Shown here one piece after another: positions 1 through 9,398 of a stretch of DNA of 39,712 nucleotides. Position numbers and translations under genes: made by a program. The notes beneath the pieces were generated by a model. That model was not told the DNA's origin. It saw only the letters and a list, made by a program, of their open reading frames with translations, and searched no databases. The DNA is from Rhodospirillaceae bacterium (GTDB lineage Bacteria; Pseudomonadota; Alphaproteobacteria; UBA8366). The stretch spans positions 1-39,712 of the forward strand of contig PAZH01000066.1 in the NCBI GenBank assembly GCA_002716125.1, read 5' to 3'. Numbering within the stretch: the first letter of the stretch is position 1; every line of letters begins with the position of its first letter.

Positions 1-431
1 CCATAGGCGCCGCCCTCCGGCGTAAAGGGCGCCATCTTACGGTCGGTCTCTCCGCCCAACCCCTGCACCATTTCTTCGATCACATGGTCATAGCGGAAGC
101 GGATGCCGCCGTCCTCCAAGATCTGAACCGGCAAATGCCGGTTGCCAAGGTGCCAAGCCAGTCGTGCCGTAGCCCGGTGCGTCGCGCCGTAGACGTCAAT
201 GACATCTTCGTCCGACGCTGCGACCGCGACCCAGGTACCGTCTTCCAATGCGAGGCCATCGCCCGCTTTCAGAAGCGCGGCCCGTTCAAGATCGAGTAGA
301 AAGGCCGTCCCGTTGTCGGTCTTGAGACGCATGCGCCGGCGATGACGATCGTCGTAGTCGAGCGTAACCGTGCCCACTGCCGCATTGGCGGGCCAATGTC
401 CCGCATGTTCGAATTTGGTGGCGCGCTGCAT
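1..431 (-). CDS. ureE: Urease accessory protein UreE, 3' part cut by window edge
   Basis: UreE is the nickel-binding metallochaperone that hands Ni(II) to the urease apoprotein in the cytoplasm. The reading frame opens at ATG 429-431, two bases after the ureC stop, and stays open to the left edge, giving about 143 residues. Family features visible are GNRHLPVQI followed by RYDHVIEEM and a C-terminal GGAYG. The His-rich tail seen in some UreE proteins would lie outside the window. The tight spacing after ureC indicates translation from the same mRNA; ureF and ureG would be expected next, beyond the edge (inference). Confidence 0.93.
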   Translation of the reverse strand, partial: MQRATKFEHAGHWPANAAVGTVTLDYDDRHRRRMRLKTDNGTAFLLDLERAALLKAGDGLALEDGTWVAVAASDEDVIDVYGATHRATARLAWHLGNRHLPVQILEDGGIRFRYDHVIEEMVQGLGGETDRKMAPFTPEGGAY

Positions 432-433
432 GA

Positions 434-2143
434 TCAGAACAGGAAATAGCGTTGTGCCATCGGAAGTTCCTCCGCCGGCTCGCAGGTTAGCAATTCGCCA
501 TTAGCCCGAACTTCGTACGTCTCGGGATCAACTTCCATCTCCGGGGTCATGTCGTTCAATATCATCTGCTTTTTGCCGATCTCGCGGATACCTCTAACCG
601 CCAAGACGCTGCTCTGCAGACCAAGTGCGCCGGCGACATCCCGCTCGCAGGCCAATTGCGAGACGAAGCTCAAGCGACTTGCCGCTAGCGACTTGCCGAA
701 ACCACCGAACATCGGGCGGTAATGTACCGGCTGCGGCGTTGGGATCGAAGCATTGGGATCACCCATCGCGGCGGCCGCGATCGTGCCGCACTTAAGCACA
801 ATGTCCGGTTTCACGCCGAAGAACATCGGCTTCCACAGCACGAGATCCGCGTACTTCCCGACCTCGACCGATCCCACGTAGTCGGCCACGCCGTGTGCGA
901 GGGCCGGGTTGATTGTGTATTTCGCGATATACCGCTTGGCGCAGAAATTATCATTCTCGCCCGTCTCTTCCGGCAAGCGCCCCCGTTGCTTGCGCATCTT
1001 GTCCGCGGTCTGCCAGGTCCGGATGACCACTTCGCCGACGCGGCCCATCGCCTGACTGTCGGACGCGATAATGCTGAATGCGCCCATATCGTGCAGCACG
1101 TCCTCCGCGGCAATCGTTTCACGCCGAATGCGACTCTCGGCGAAGGCCACATCTTCCGAAATATTCGCGTCCAAATGATGACAGACCATCAGCATGTCGA
1201 GATGCTCGTCAACAGTATTGACGGTGAAAGGCCGCGTCGGATTGGTCGAGGACGGCAGGACATTTGTCTCTCCGCAAACCTTGATGATATCCGGCGCATG
1301 ACCGCCGCCCGCACCCTCGGTATGAAACGCGTGGATGTTGCGGCCCTTGAGCGCTCTTATCGTGTTCTCGACAAACCCGGACTCATTCAATGTATCGGTG
1401 TGGATTGTAACCGCGACATCGGTTTCTTCGGCGACGGACAAGCAATTGTCGATGGCTGCCGGCGTCGTACCCCAATCCTCGTGCAGCTTAAGGCCACACG
1501 CCCCGCCTGCGATTTGCTCTTCGAGAGCGCCGGGCAATGTTGCGTTGCCTTTACCAAAGAAGCCAAGGTTCATCGGCAGACCTTCGGCAGCTTGTAGCAT
1601 TCGGCCGATGTGCCACGGTCCGGGCGTGCAAGTGGTGGCATTGGTGCCTTCAGCGGGACCGGTGCCGCCGCCCATCATGGTCGTCACACCGCTCATCAAA
1701 GCATCTTCGATCTGCTGAGGGCAGATGAAGTGGATATGAACGTCGAGCCCGCCGGCGGTGAGGATGCGGCCTTCTCCCGCGATCGCTTCCGTACCGGGTC
1801 CCACAATAATATCGACGCCCGGTTGCACATCGGGATTTCCGGCTTTGCCGATACCCGAAATCTTTCCGTCCTTGATCCCGATATCGGCTTTGATAATTCC
1901 CCAGTGGTCGAGGATCAGCGCATTTGTGATAACCGTATCGACAGCGCCGTCTTGGCGGGTCACTTGCGACTGGCCCATCCCGTCGCGGATGACTTTCCCG
2001 CCACCAAATTTCACTTCCTCGCCGTAGGTCGTTCTGTCGTCCTCGACTTCGATAAAGAGGTTGGTGTCGGCAAGACGCACTTTGTCGCCCGTGGTCGGAC
2101 CGAACATGGCCGCATAAGCGGCGCGATCAATTTCAAACGCCAT
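434..2143 (-). CDS. ureC: Urease alpha subunit UreC
   Basis: This is the catalytic subunit of nickel urease, which hydrolyses urea to ammonia and carbamate. At 569 residues it is full length for the family. The active-site residues are all present: the metal ligands H136 and H138 (VHIHF), the lysine to be carbamylated K219 (GLKLHEDW), H248, H274, the mobile-flap CHH at 321-323 and metal ligand D362 (SDSQAMGR). Nothing suggests inactivation. It starts two bases after the ureB stop and is followed at once by ureE, so it is co-transcribed and probably translationally coupled. It forms the (UreABC)3 complex with the two small subunits upstream. Confidence 0.98.
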   Translation of the reverse strand: MAFEIDRAAYAAMFGPTTGDKVRLADTNLFIEVEDDRTTYGEEVKFGGGKVIRDGMGQSQVTRQDGAVDTVITNALILDHWGIIKADIGIKDGKISGIGKAGNPDVQPGVDIIVGPGTEAIAGEGRILTAGGLDVHIHFICPQQIEDALMSGVTTMMGGGTGPAEGTNATTCTPGPWHIGRMLQAAEGLPMNLGFFGKGNATLPGALEEQIAGGACGLKLHEDWGTTPAAIDNCLSVAEETDVAVTIHTDTLNESGFVENTIRALKGRNIHAFHTEGAGGGHAPDIIKVCGETNVLPSSTNPTRPFTVNTVDEHLDMLMVCHHLDANISEDVAFAESRIRRETIAAEDVLHDMGAFSIIASDSQAMGRVGEVVIRTWQTADKMRKQRGRLPEETGENDNFCAKRYIAKYTINPALAHGVADYVGSVEVGKYADLVLWKPMFFGVKPDIVLKCGTIAAAAMGDPNASIPTPQPVHYRPMFGGFGKSLAASRLSFVSQLACERDVAGALGLQSSVLAVRGIREIGKKQMILNDMTPEMEVDPETYEVRANGELLTCEPAEELPMAQRYFLF

Positions 2144-2145
2144 AT

Positions 2146-2457
2146 CTATCCCTCCACTTTGCCGTTCACGAGACCATTGAAGCCGTACACCGTTCCGGTT
2201 CCGGCATATTTTACTAAAGCGACTTCGCGGGATTGTCCGGGCTCGAAGCGCACGGCCGTGCCCGCCGGGATGTCGAGGCGGAACCCTTTCGCGGCGGCTC
2301 GATCGAATGCCAGCGCCGTATTGGTTTCGTGAAAATGGTAGTGGGATCCAACCTGGACAGGCCGGTCGCCGGTATTGGCGACCATCAAAGTCTTGGTCTC
2401 GCGCCCCTCGTTGAGAGTCAGAGAACCAGCCTTACAAATCACTTCGCCTGGAATCAT
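2146..2457 (-). CDS. ureB: Urease beta subunit UreB
   Basis: This is the small structural beta subunit of urease, 103 residues, the usual size for bacteria with separate ureA and ureB. It begins MIPGEV, and the family core is visible in the stretches [28 protein letters not shown] and VRFEPG. It has no catalytic residues of its own and packs against UreA and UreC. It lies 10 bp after ureA and 2 bp before ureC, which supports joint translation. UreA and UreB are not fused here, unlike in some Helicobacter. Confidence 0.97.
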   Translation of the reverse strand: MIPGEVICKAGSLTLNEGRETKTLMVANTGDRPVQVGSHYHFHETNTALAFDRAAAKGFRLDIPAGTAVRFEPGQSREVALVKYAGTGTVYGFNGLVNGKVEG

Positions 2458-2467
2458 GACGCACCCC

Positions 2468-2770
2468 CTAACGGATCGGTTCGTGGACGGTCACCAACTT
2501 GGTGCCGTCGGGAAAGGTCGCTTCGACCTGAATCTCATGCAGCATCTCCGCGATCCCCGGCATGACTTGCTCGCGCGTGATGACACCCGCACCGTCCCGC
2601 ATCAAATCGGCAACCGAACATCCATCGCGGGCGCCTTCAACCACATAGTCGGTGATAAGGGCCACCGCTTCCGGATAGTTGAGTTTGACGCCTCTCTCCA
2701 ACCGCTTTCGCGCGACCATGGCTGCCATAGCGACGAGCAGCTTGTCCTTCTCTCTTGGCGTGAGGTTCAT
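2468..2770 (-). CDS. ureA: Urease gamma subunit UreA
   Basis: This is the small gamma subunit of urease, 100 residues, the standard length. It starts [12 protein letters not shown] and carries the family stretches [14 protein letters not shown] (with one leading residue differing), [13 protein letters not shown] and [13 protein letters not shown]. It supports the UreC active-site subunit in the trimeric holoenzyme. It follows ureD after 19 bp and precedes ureB by 10 bp, the common ureDABC order of alphaproteobacteria. Confidence 0.97.
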   Translation of the reverse strand: MNLTPREKDKLLVAMAAMVARKRLERGVKLNYPEAVALITDYVVEGARDGCSVADLMRDGAGVITREQVMPGIAEMLHEIQVEATFPDGTKLVTVHEPIR

Positions 2771-2789
2771 GTCATCTTCTCCCCAGTCA

Positions 2790-3656
2790 TCATACGTACC
2801 AAAGGCGCGACAAACTCTCTGTCAGACCGCCCGCTCGGTTTCGCATCTCCATCCAATAGCGTTCGAATTGTTTGCGGACAGCGAGCGGATTGTCGCTGAG
2901 CCAACGGGTGATCAGAACATCGCCCCGACAGGTGGCGCCACTTCGCACATCATCGCCAGCATCGGTTAGATCTTTCGCAAACGGTAAAGTCGCGGCCGTA
3001 TCCGGACCAACATAGATGGCGGTCGCATAGGCACGCGCACCATCAAAACCGGATGGGCTATCCAGCACCCTTAGGATATCGTCTTCCATTAGAAGCGTAT
3101 CCGCCCAATTCAACCGACCCGTCGGATCGCGCACTTCCCAGGCATCCCGGACTTTTCCGCGCGACATCGTTTCGCCGCTCGCCAATCGCCCGAACACGAG
3201 GCATTCGCCGGCCAGAAGCCGGCCGCCGGGCGAAACGGTCGCGACAGTTCGGCGATTGAGGCGCGCGCCGTCGAAAAGGATCGTCTCTTGCGGCAGCCAC
3301 TCGAGCCAGGCGCCCTCCCCGACATTGAGTGCAATCTCTACCGTGCTGTCCGGCCCGTTGGAGCGATAGACTTTCTCCGCCGCTTGACCGATAGCGGTTG
3401 CAGCGGCCCGGTCACCGACCGACACCTCGATATCCTGCGTGTCGCCGCCGACCAAGCCGCCGGAGACGGTCGTGACCGCGGCAAGTGGCGGTGTCCCGGC
3501 AGGTACTTTTGGAAACAGGACGCGCATCGGTGTGCGCTGATCGAGTTCGGCCAAACGGGATTGGCCATCGCGATGGGTAAACGTCACCCGCGCTGCGCCT
3601 TGCATTCGCCGTAGCGAGCGACCCTCTGTATTAGACGGTAAGGTGTCGCCGTACAT
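2790..3656 (-). CDS. ureD: Urease accessory protein UreD
   Basis: UreD (UreH) is the scaffold that binds apo-urease and recruits UreF-UreG for GTP-dependent nickel insertion. The family features seen are [30 protein letters not shown] and [15 protein letters not shown]. The start is uncertain. ATG at 3654-3656 has GGAAAG four to nine bases upstream and overlaps the urtE end by 26 bp; ATG at 3603-3605 gives a start closer to the conserved core but has a poorer ribosome site. A longer open frame to 3860 lies inside urtE and is rejected. Its place between the transporter and the enzyme genes joins the two halves of the urea unit. Confidence 0.93.
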   Translation of the reverse strand: MYGDTLPSNTEGRSLRRMQGAARVTFTHRDGQSRLAELDQRTPMRVLFPKVPAGTPPLAAVTTVSGGLVGGDTQDIEVSVGDRAAATAIGQAAEKVYRSNGPDSTVEIALNVGEGAWLEWLPQETILFDGARLNRRTVATVSPGGRLLAGECLVFGRLASGETMSRGKVRDAWEVRDPTGRLNWADTLLMEDDILRVLDSPSGFDGARAYATAIYVGPDTAATLPFAKDLTDAGDDVRSGATCRGDVLITRWLSDNPLAVRKQFERYWMEMRNRAGGLTESLSRLWYV

Positions 3657-4326
3657 CGCTTTCCACCATTTCGTCCCGGCTTCCCGATAAGACGATCTCG
3701 CCTCGATCCATGACGGCGAACCGGTCGGCCAAATCGCGTGCGAACTCGAAATACTGTTCCACCAATAAGATCGCCATATCGCCCCGATCGCGCAATAAAG
3801 CGATAACGCGTTCAATGTCCTTAATGATGGACGGTTGAATACCTTCCGTCGGCTCATCAAGGATCAAAAGCTTCGGACGTGTGACCAAAGCGCGGGCGAT
3901 CGCCAATTGTTGTTGTTGCCCACCGGACAAATCGCCGCCGCGTCGGCCCATCATTTCATACAGCACGGGAAACAGCTCGAAAATTTCACCGGGGATAGTG
4001 CGTTCGGATTTCTTTAACGGCGCAAATCCGGTGCGAAGATTTTCCGCGACCGTCAACAATGGGAAAATTTCGCGGCCTTGCGGGACATAAGCGATCCCGC
4101 GTCGGCTCCGCGCATGCGGCGGCAGATGCGATATGTCCTCATCCGCCAATAAAATTTGACCGCCCTTTGTTTGCTGTTGACCCGCGACGGCGCGCAGAAG
4201 GCTCGTCTTACCCACGCCATTCCGCCCGAGGATACAGGTGACGGCCCCTTGCGCCGCAGACAGGGAAACGTCCCAAAGTGCCTGACTGGCACCGTAGAAC
4301 AAATCGATGTTCTTTACCGTCAGCAT
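3631..4326 (-). CDS. urtE: Urea ABC transporter ATP-binding protein UrtE
   Basis: This is one of the two ATPases of the UrtABCDE high-affinity urea importer, related to LivF of the branched-chain amino acid class. Its 231 residues include Walker A (GRNGVGKT, 34-41), the signature LSGGQ (133-137) and Walker B (LLILDEPT, 153-160). ATG at 4324-4326 is chosen, two bases after the urtD stop; an in-frame TTG two codons earlier would overlap that stop. The final codons overlap ureD if ureD starts at 3656. The short LivF-like form and its place after urtD separate it from UrtD. Confidence 0.95.
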   Translation of the reverse strand: MLTVKNIDLFYGASQALWDVSLSAAQGAVTCILGRNGVGKTSLLRAVAGQQQTKGGQILLADEDISHLPPHARSRRGIAYVPQGREIFPLLTVAENLRTGFAPLKKSERTIPGEIFELFPVLYEMMGRRGGDLSGGQQQQLAIARALVTRPKLLILDEPTEGIQPSIIKDIERVIALLRDRGDMAILLVEQYFEFARDLADRFAVMDRGEIVLSGSRDEMVESDVRRHLTV

Positions 4327-4328
4327 TC

Positions 4329-5114
4329 TCAACGCCCCAGATAGACTTCAACGACGGTTTGATCGTTCTGTACCATTTCAAGCGAGCCTTCCGCCAAAAC
4401 CGACCCTTCGTGTAATACCGTTACTTTCGATTCGAGAGACTTCACAAATTCCATGTCATGTTCGACAACCACAACGGAGTGATCCTGCGCGATCTCCTTC
4501 AGCATGTCCGATGTCTGCGCGGTCTCCGCATCCGTCATCCCGGCGGCAGGTTCGTCGACCAGTAAGAGCTCCGGGTCCTGGATCAGCAGCATACCGATCT
4601 CTAGCCACTGCTTCTGCCCATGCGAGAGCGAACCCGCCTCTTCGTAGGCTAAATTTTTAAGCGCGATCGTATCGAGTACGGTATCGACACGGTCTCGCTG
4701 CTCGCTATCCAATCGGAAGAATAAGGACGCAAAGATGGAGCGGTCACCCGCCAAGGCCAGCTCTAGGTTTTCGAACACTGTGTGTTGTTCGAAGATTGTC
4801 GGTTTTTGAAACTTCCGACCGATCCCGAGATTCGCAATATCTGTTTCGTCGGATTTCGTGAGATCGACGGTTCCCTTGAAAAGGATGGTCCCGGCATCGG
4901 GGCGCGTCTTTCCGGTAATGACATCCATCATCGTTGTCTTTCCGGCACCGTTCGGGCCGATAACGGCGCGAAGTTCGCCGGGCTCGACGTAAAAGCTGAG
5001 CGCGTTTAAGGCCCGAAACCCGTCGAACGAAACGGTGACGCCATCGAGATAGAGGATGGGCTCAAAGCGAACGTCGCTCGCGCCAACGCGAACGTTGGTT
5101 TGAGGAAGGGACAT
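4329..5114 (-). CDS. urtD: Urea ABC transporter ATP-binding protein UrtD
   Basis: This is the second ATPase of the urea importer (LivG-like), 261 residues. It shows Walker A (GPNGAGKT, 53-60), the signature LSHGQ (163-167) and Walker B (LLLVDEP, 183-189), and ends with the EVYLGR tail typical of LivG/UrtD proteins. ATG at 5112-5114 is chosen because it overlaps the urtC stop as TGATG, a classic coupling arrangement. The open frame continues upstream to 5369, but that part lies inside urtC and is rejected. With UrtE it forms the motor that drives urea across the UrtB-UrtC channel. Confidence 0.95.
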   Translation of the reverse strand: MSLPQTNVRVGASDVRFEPILYLDGVTVSFDGFRALNALSFYVEPGELRAVIGPNGAGKTTMMDVITGKTRPDAGTILFKGTVDLTKSDETDIANLGIGRKFQKPTIFEQHTVFENLELALAGDRSIFASLFFRLDSEQRDRVDTVLDTIALKNLAYEEAGSLSHGQKQWLEIGMLLIQDPELLLVDEPAAGMTDAETAQTSDMLKEIAQDHSVVVVEHDMEFVKSLESKVTVLHEGSVLAEGSLEMVQNDQTVVEVYLGR

Positions 5115-6274
5115 CAGAGCACCCCTTTCGGAAAGATCTTCGCGAATATCATTTTCAACTTCGAAAAATCGGGCAGACTTCCGGGTGTGCGAGACAGCAA
5201 TCCGGCGATCCCCTTCGGCAGGAATATCGTCACGATGATAAAGAGACCACCCAAGAAGAAGAGCCAAAATTCGGGCGCGGCACCGGTGAGATAGGTCTTC
5301 GCCCAGTTCACAAGAATGGCGCCAAGCGCAGCCCCGTGAAGGGTACCACGCCCACCGAGCGCGACCCACACAACGATCTCAATCGAGTTGGCAGGTGCGA
5401 ATTCGCTTGGGTTAATGATGCCGACTTGCGGAACGTATAACGCGCCCGCCACGCCGGCCATCATGGCGGAGACGACGAAAACAAAAAGCTTATAGTGTTC
5501 GACCCGATAGCCGAGAAACCGTGTGCGGCTTTCAGCGTCCCGAATGGCCACAAGTACCCGGCCGAACTTTGAGCGGACGATGAACAAAGAAAGCAGATAT
5601 CCCCCCGCCAAAGCGATGCAGGAAGCCACGAACAAGGCGGCTCGTGTGGAATCGGCCTGCAAGTTGAAGCCAAGCAGGTCCTTAAAGTCTGTAAGCCCGT
5701 TATTGCCGCCGAAGCCCATGTCGTTTCGGAAGAAAGCGAGCAACAACGCGAAGGTCATCGCCTGGGTGATGATCGAGAGATAGACGCCGGTAACACGCGA
5801 ACGGAAAGCGAGAAACCCGAAGACGAGCGCCAAAAGGCCCGGCACGAAAACAACCATCAGCATGGCAAATGGGAACATATCGAAGCCATGCCAATACCAC
5901 GGGAGTTCCTTCCAGTTCAGAAACACCATGAAGTCCGGTAGCAAAGGATTTTTATAGACACCGCGATCGCCGATTTCGCGCATCAAGTGCATGCCCATCG
6001 CATAGCCGCCAAGCGCGAAGAAAGCCCCGTGCCCAAGGCTCAGGATTCCGCAATATCCCCAGATCAGATCGACGCTGATGGCCAGCAAGGCAAAGCAGAG
6101 ATATTTGCCAACCAACGCCACAATATAGGTCGGGACATGAAACGGCGATTCGACGGGCAGACCGAGGTTGAGCAACGGTACGCCAATGGCCGCAGCCGCA
6201 AGCAAACCAAGAAGAATACGCCCCCCCATCGGCGTCTTCAGAATAAACGGTAGGAGAATGCCGCGGTGTTCCAT
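5114..6274 (-). CDS. urtC: Urea ABC transporter permease UrtC
   Basis: This inner-membrane permease of the urea importer (LivM-like) has 386 residues and many hydrophobic segments. Family features include SVDLIWGYCGILSLGHGAFF near the N-terminus, GVYLSIITQAMTFALLL in the middle and VALGGRGTLHGAALGA near the end. It starts one base after the urtB stop and ends in a one-base overlap with urtD, so the two permeases and two ATPases are tightly stacked. Length and hydrophobicity match known UrtC proteins. Confidence 0.95.
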   Translation of the reverse strand: MEHRGILLPFILKTPMGGRILLGLLAAAAIGVPLLNLGLPVESPFHVPTYIVALVGKYLCFALLAISVDLIWGYCGILSLGHGAFFALGGYAMGMHLMREIGDRGVYKNPLLPDFMVFLNWKELPWYWHGFDMFPFAMLMVVFVPGLLALVFGFLAFRSRVTGVYLSIITQAMTFALLLAFFRNDMGFGGNNGLTDFKDLLGFNLQADSTRAALFVASCIALAGGYLLSLFIVRSKFGRVLVAIRDAESRTRFLGYRVEHYKLFVFVVSAMMAGVAGALYVPQVGIINPSEFAPANSIEIVVWVALGGRGTLHGAALGAILVNWAKTYLTGAAPEFWLFFLGGLFIIVTIFLPKGIAGLLSRTPGSLPDFSKLKMIFAKIFPKGVL

Positions 6275-6275
6275 T

Positions 6276-7916
6276 TTAATTCTCCACCGCCCGCCCCTTC
6301 AGGGCGAAGAGCCCTCTGGGACGTTTTTGGATGAAAAGGATGACGGCGACGAGAACGAGAATCTTACCGAGAACCGCGCCTGTATATGGTTCCAGGAATT
6401 TGTTCACCACGCCAAGCGACATCGCACCGACCAGCGTGCCCCAAAGATTACCGACACCGCCGAAAACGACGACCAGGAAGGAGTCGATGATATAGGCTTG
6501 ACCAAGGTTGGGACTGACGTTGTCGATCTGACTCAGCGCGACGCCGGCGATGCCGGCAATGCCTGAACCAAGACCGAAGGTCATCGCGTCGACCCAGCCA
6601 GTACGAATCCCCATCGCACTCGCCATTGGACGGTTTTGCGTCACGGCCCGCATCTGCAGACCAAACCAGGTCTTGCGCAACACCAGGAGCAGCATCGCGA
6701 GGACACCCAGCGAGAAAAAGATGATGGCGACCCGGTTATAAGTCAGGGTGATGCCGCTGGCTGTCTCGAAGGCGCCCTGCATCCAACTCGGCGTACCGAC
6801 TTCTCGATTTGTCGGCCCGAAGATGCTGCGTACGAGCTGTTGCAGGATCAAACTGATGCCCCACGTTGCAAGCAGCGTTTCCAGAGGCCGGCCATAGAGA
6901 AACTGAATGACGCCCCGTTCGATCGCAACGCCGACTAAGCCGGCAACCAGGAAAGCCGCAGGGATTGCCGCGAACAGCGAGAAATCAAAAAGGTGGGGCG
7001 CATAGGCACGGAAGACTTCCTGCACGACGAATGTCGTATAAGCGCCGAGCATGACCATTTCGCCATGCGCCATGTTGATGACGCCCATCACCCCAAAGGT
7101 GATCGCAAGGCCAATGGCGGCAAGCAGGAGGACGGAGCCGAGACTGACGCCCTGGAACAGACTCTCGATGGTCTTCCAGAAGGCCGCCGTGCGTTCGATG
7201 TCTTCTAGGATCTTGGCTGCCGCAGCTCGAACAGCTTCATTCGTCTCGACATGCGTTCCGTCGTCGCGCTTTACCAACAAACTGTTCAGCAGGCTACCGA
7301 CGTTCGGATCGCTGAATTGCGAGAGCGTTTCGATGGCGGCAACCCGAACAGCGTCGTCTTTCGCGTGAACCAATTCGATTGCGGCCAAGGCGCGGGCCAA
7401 ACGGGGTTTAACGTCTTCATCGGGCTCCGTCTCAAGGGCGTTTCTCAGCGGGTCCATCATCGACAACGCACGGGATTTAAAGACGGCGTCGGCGGCCTCG
7501 GCGCGGCGCGTTGGATCTTTGTGCTGGAGACTCAATGACCCGATTGCACCTCTCAATTTCTTACGAAGACGATTGTTGATGCGAACGTTTTTGAGTGCCC
7601 GCTTCTCGACGGCACCGATCGCTTCTAGTGTCGCTGCATCTTGGAGTTCGAATTTCTTTCCAGCTTTCTTGCCGATGACGAGACGCTTGTCTGCTTTCGT
7701 CGTAAACAAGCGACGCTCAAGCATCGCTTCCAGTACCGTCGCGGCGCGGCTGTCGCCTGTTGCGGCGATCGCATCGATCGCTTTCGCTTTTTGTTTAAAG
7801 CTTTTGGCCGCTAGGCCGCCAACAAGGGCGTCGAATGTTTTCTCTTCGGCCGTTGCGGCGCCAGCCGCTAGGGAGAGACCCAAGCAAAGAACGAGGCATC
7901 GAAGGAAAGTCGGCAT
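6276..7916 (-). CDS. urtB: Urea ABC transporter permease UrtB, long form with N-terminal repeat domain
   Basis: This is the other permease of the urea importer (LivH-like), 546 residues. Residues 1-23 look like a signal peptide (ending AATAEE). Residues 24 to about 240 are an Ala-rich helical region with a HEAT-like pattern, and the membrane permease domain follows from about 255 (GSVLLLAAIGLAITFGVMGVINMAHGE starts the conserved part). Other conserved pieces are ATWGISLILQQ and VVVFGGVGNLWGTLVGA. Proteobacterial UrtB proteins are commonly of this long type, so the extra domain is a family trait; its function is not known to me. It lies 102 bp after urtA, with a hairpin in between. Confidence 0.94.
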   Translation of the reverse strand: MPTFLRCLVLCLGLSLAAGAATAEEKTFDALVGGLAAKSFKQKAKAIDAIAATGDSRAATVLEAMLERRLFTTKADKRLVIGKKAGKKFELQDAATLEAIGAVEKRALKNVRINNRLRKKLRGAIGSLSLQHKDPTRRAEAADAVFKSRALSMMDPLRNALETEPDEDVKPRLARALAAIELVHAKDDAVRVAAIETLSQFSDPNVGSLLNSLLVKRDDGTHVETNEAVRAAAAKILEDIERTAAFWKTIESLFQGVSLGSVLLLAAIGLAITFGVMGVINMAHGEMVMLGAYTTFVVQEVFRAYAPHLFDFSLFAAIPAAFLVAGLVGVAIERGVIQFLYGRPLETLLATWGISLILQQLVRSIFGPTNREVGTPSWMQGAFETASGITLTYNRVAIIFFSLGVLAMLLLVLRKTWFGLQMRAVTQNRPMASAMGIRTGWVDAMTFGLGSGIAGIAGVALSQIDNVSPNLGQAYIIDSFLVVVFGGVGNLWGTLVGAMSLGVVNKFLEPYTGAVLGKILVLVAVILFIQKRPRGLFALKGRAVEN

Positions 7917-7972
7917 CGAAGTTCATCCACCAAGCTGCGAAATATTATTTTTTTATTGGTTGAGAGCGGGCG

Positions 7973-8003
7973 CCCGGGCCTTCCTATCGTGGAAGGTCCC
8001 GGG
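7973..8003 (-). other. Strong hairpin between urtA and urtB
   Basis: CCCGGGCCTTCC (7973-7984) pairs with GGAAGG-T-CCCGGG (7991-8003) around a six-base loop, giving 12 pairs with one bulged base. In the direction of transcription no T-run follows directly, so it is not a standard full terminator. Hairpins placed just after a binding-protein gene often stabilise its message against 3' decay or partly end transcription. I infer that it raises UrtA over the membrane parts. Confidence 0.7.
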
Positions 8004-8018
8004 ACCCGGTTAGAGAAA

Positions 8019-9308
8019 TTAGTTCGACATATACTGCGGTTTTACGCAGTTGCCGCAGACCCAGGGATAGGTCCAATCGGCCGTAAGTTTCTTGCTTTCT
8101 GGAATGAAATCGCTCCAGGCGTCGCCTTTCACGAGACCGTCCGTGCTCCAAACCGTATCGAACTGACCGTCCGCCTGCACTTCACCGATCAAAACCGGCT
8201 TTGAGAGGTGATGGTTGGTGTTCATAACGGATGTACCGCCGGTAAGGTTCTTGACCTCTTGGCCATACATCGCCTGGCGCACCGCGTCCACATCGGTGGT
8301 GCCGGCTTGCTTAACGGCCTGAACCCACATGTTGAAGCCGATATAGTGCGCTTCCATCGGATCGTTGGTCACACGCTTCTCATCCTTGATGAACGCATGC
8401 CATTTTTTGATGAAGTCGCTGTTTTCAGGCGTGTCGACGCTCATGAAATAGTTCCATGCCGCGAGGTGACCCACGAGCGGAGCCGTATCGAGACCGGCGA
8501 GCTCCTCTTCACCAACAGAGAAAGCGACGACCGGAATGTCTTCCGCCTTAATGCCCTGGTTCGCGAGCTCCTTATAGAACGGAACGTTCGCATCGCCATT
8601 GATCGTGGAAACGACGGCCGTCTTTTTCCCGGCTGCCGCAAATTTCTTCACGTCGGCGACGATGGTCTGCCAATCGGAATGACCGAACGGCGTGTAGTTC
8701 TCCATGATGTCTTCTTCCTTAACGCCTTTCGACTTCAGGAAGGCCCGGAGGATCTTGTTCGTCGTCCGCGGATAGACGTAGTCGGTGCCGAGAAGGACCC
8801 AGCGTTTCGCTGCGCCGCCGTCTTCACTCATCAAATACTCGACCGCGGGAATGGCTTGCTGATTTGGTGCCGCGCCGGTGTAGAACACGTTACGCGAGGA
8901 TTCTTCACCCTCGTACTGCACCGGATAGAACAGCATGCTGTTCAACTCCTCGAAAACCGGCAGGACCGATTTCCGCGAAACGGATGTCCAGCAGCCGAAA
9001 ACGACGTCGACTTTTTTCGCTGTGATCAGCTCGCGGGCTTTTTCCGCAAACAGGGGCCAGTTCGACGCCGGGTCGACTACGACCGCTTCCACTTTCTTGC
9101 CGAGCAATCCGCCCTTCTTATTCAGGTCGTCGACCATCATCAAAATCGTGTCTTTCAGTGTCGTTTCACTGATTGCCATCGTTCCGGACAGCGAATGGAG
9201 GACACCGACCTTGATTGTTTCCGCTGCGTATGCGGCGCTGGCCGTCATTAATGCCGACGCGGTACCGGCGATGGCCAATCCCCGCATGGCGTTCTTAAAG
9301 AGACTCAT
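8019..9308 (-). CDS. urtA: Urea ABC transporter substrate-binding protein UrtA
   Basis: This is the periplasmic urea receptor of the UrtABCDE importer, 429 residues. Residues 1-29 form a signal peptide (hydrophobic core, cleavage near AAYA/AE). The mature part begins ETIKVGVLHSLSGTMAISE, and VDVVFGCWTSVSRKSV, FYPVQYEGEESS and GTDYVYPRTTNK are hallmark stretches that separate UrtA from general leucine/amide receptors. It is the first gene of the unit and sits just downstream of a sigma-54 type promoter, which fits induction when nitrogen is short. Confidence 0.96.
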   Translation of the reverse strand: MSLFKNAMRGLAIAGTASALMTASAAYAAETIKVGVLHSLSGTMAISETTLKDTILMMVDDLNKKGGLLGKKVEAVVVDPASNWPLFAEKARELITAKKVDVVFGCWTSVSRKSVLPVFEELNSMLFYPVQYEGEESSRNVFYTGAAPNQQAIPAVEYLMSEDGGAAKRWVLLGTDYVYPRTTNKILRAFLKSKGVKEEDIMENYTPFGHSDWQTIVADVKKFAAAGKKTAVVSTINGDANVPFYKELANQGIKAEDIPVVAFSVGEEELAGLDTAPLVGHLAAWNYFMSVDTPENSDFIKKWHAFIKDEKRVTNDPMEAHYIGFNMWVQAVKQAGTTDVDAVRQAMYGQEVKNLTGGTSVMNTNHHLSKPVLIGEVQADGQFDTVWSTDGLVKGDAWSDFIPESKKLTADWTYPWVCGNCVKPQYMSN

Positions 9309-9353
9309 TCGTAGCTCCCAACAAAGGATAATTTGTAAACAATGCCCTATAGC

Positions 9354-9368
9354 GCAACCGCCATGCCA
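9354..9368 (-). promoter_or_regulatory. Sigma-54 type promoter of the urt-ure unit
   Basis: On the minus strand the sequence reads TGGCATGGCGGTTGC. This keeps the -24 GG and -12 GC with exactly ten bases between them and matches the TGGCAC-N5-TTGC consensus at all but one position. The expected start point is about 12 bases further on, near 9342, leaving a leader of about 35 bases before urtA. I infer control by NtrC; I could not pick out a clear NtrC site upstream. Confidence 0.62.
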
Positions 9369-9385
9369 AAACCGAATGCACTCTT

Positions 9386-9398
9386 TAATATATTGATT
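9386..9398 (-). promoter_or_regulatory. IHF-like site upstream of the urtA promoter
   Basis: The minus strand reads AATCAATATATTA, a full match to the IHF consensus WATCAANNNNTTR. It lies about 18-45 bases behind the sigma-54 motif, in an AT-rich tract. IHF bends DNA between an upstream activator and a sigma-54 promoter. Such short motifs also occur by chance in AT-rich DNA, so the support comes mainly from the position. Confidence 0.42.

Noticed and set aside
722..1597. Long plus-strand open frame of 291 codons opposite ureC
   Set aside because: It is antisense to a fully conserved ureC with all active-site residues; the translated product has no family features. Long antisense frames are common in this base composition.
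5115..5369. N-terminal extension of urtD
   Set aside because: The added residues fall inside urtC, and the TGATG overlap gives a natural start at 5114.
8208..9251. Plus-strand open frame of 347 codons opposite urtA
   Set aside because: It lies wholly within urtA, whose family stretches and signal peptide are clear; the antisense product is His/Arg-rich with no motif.
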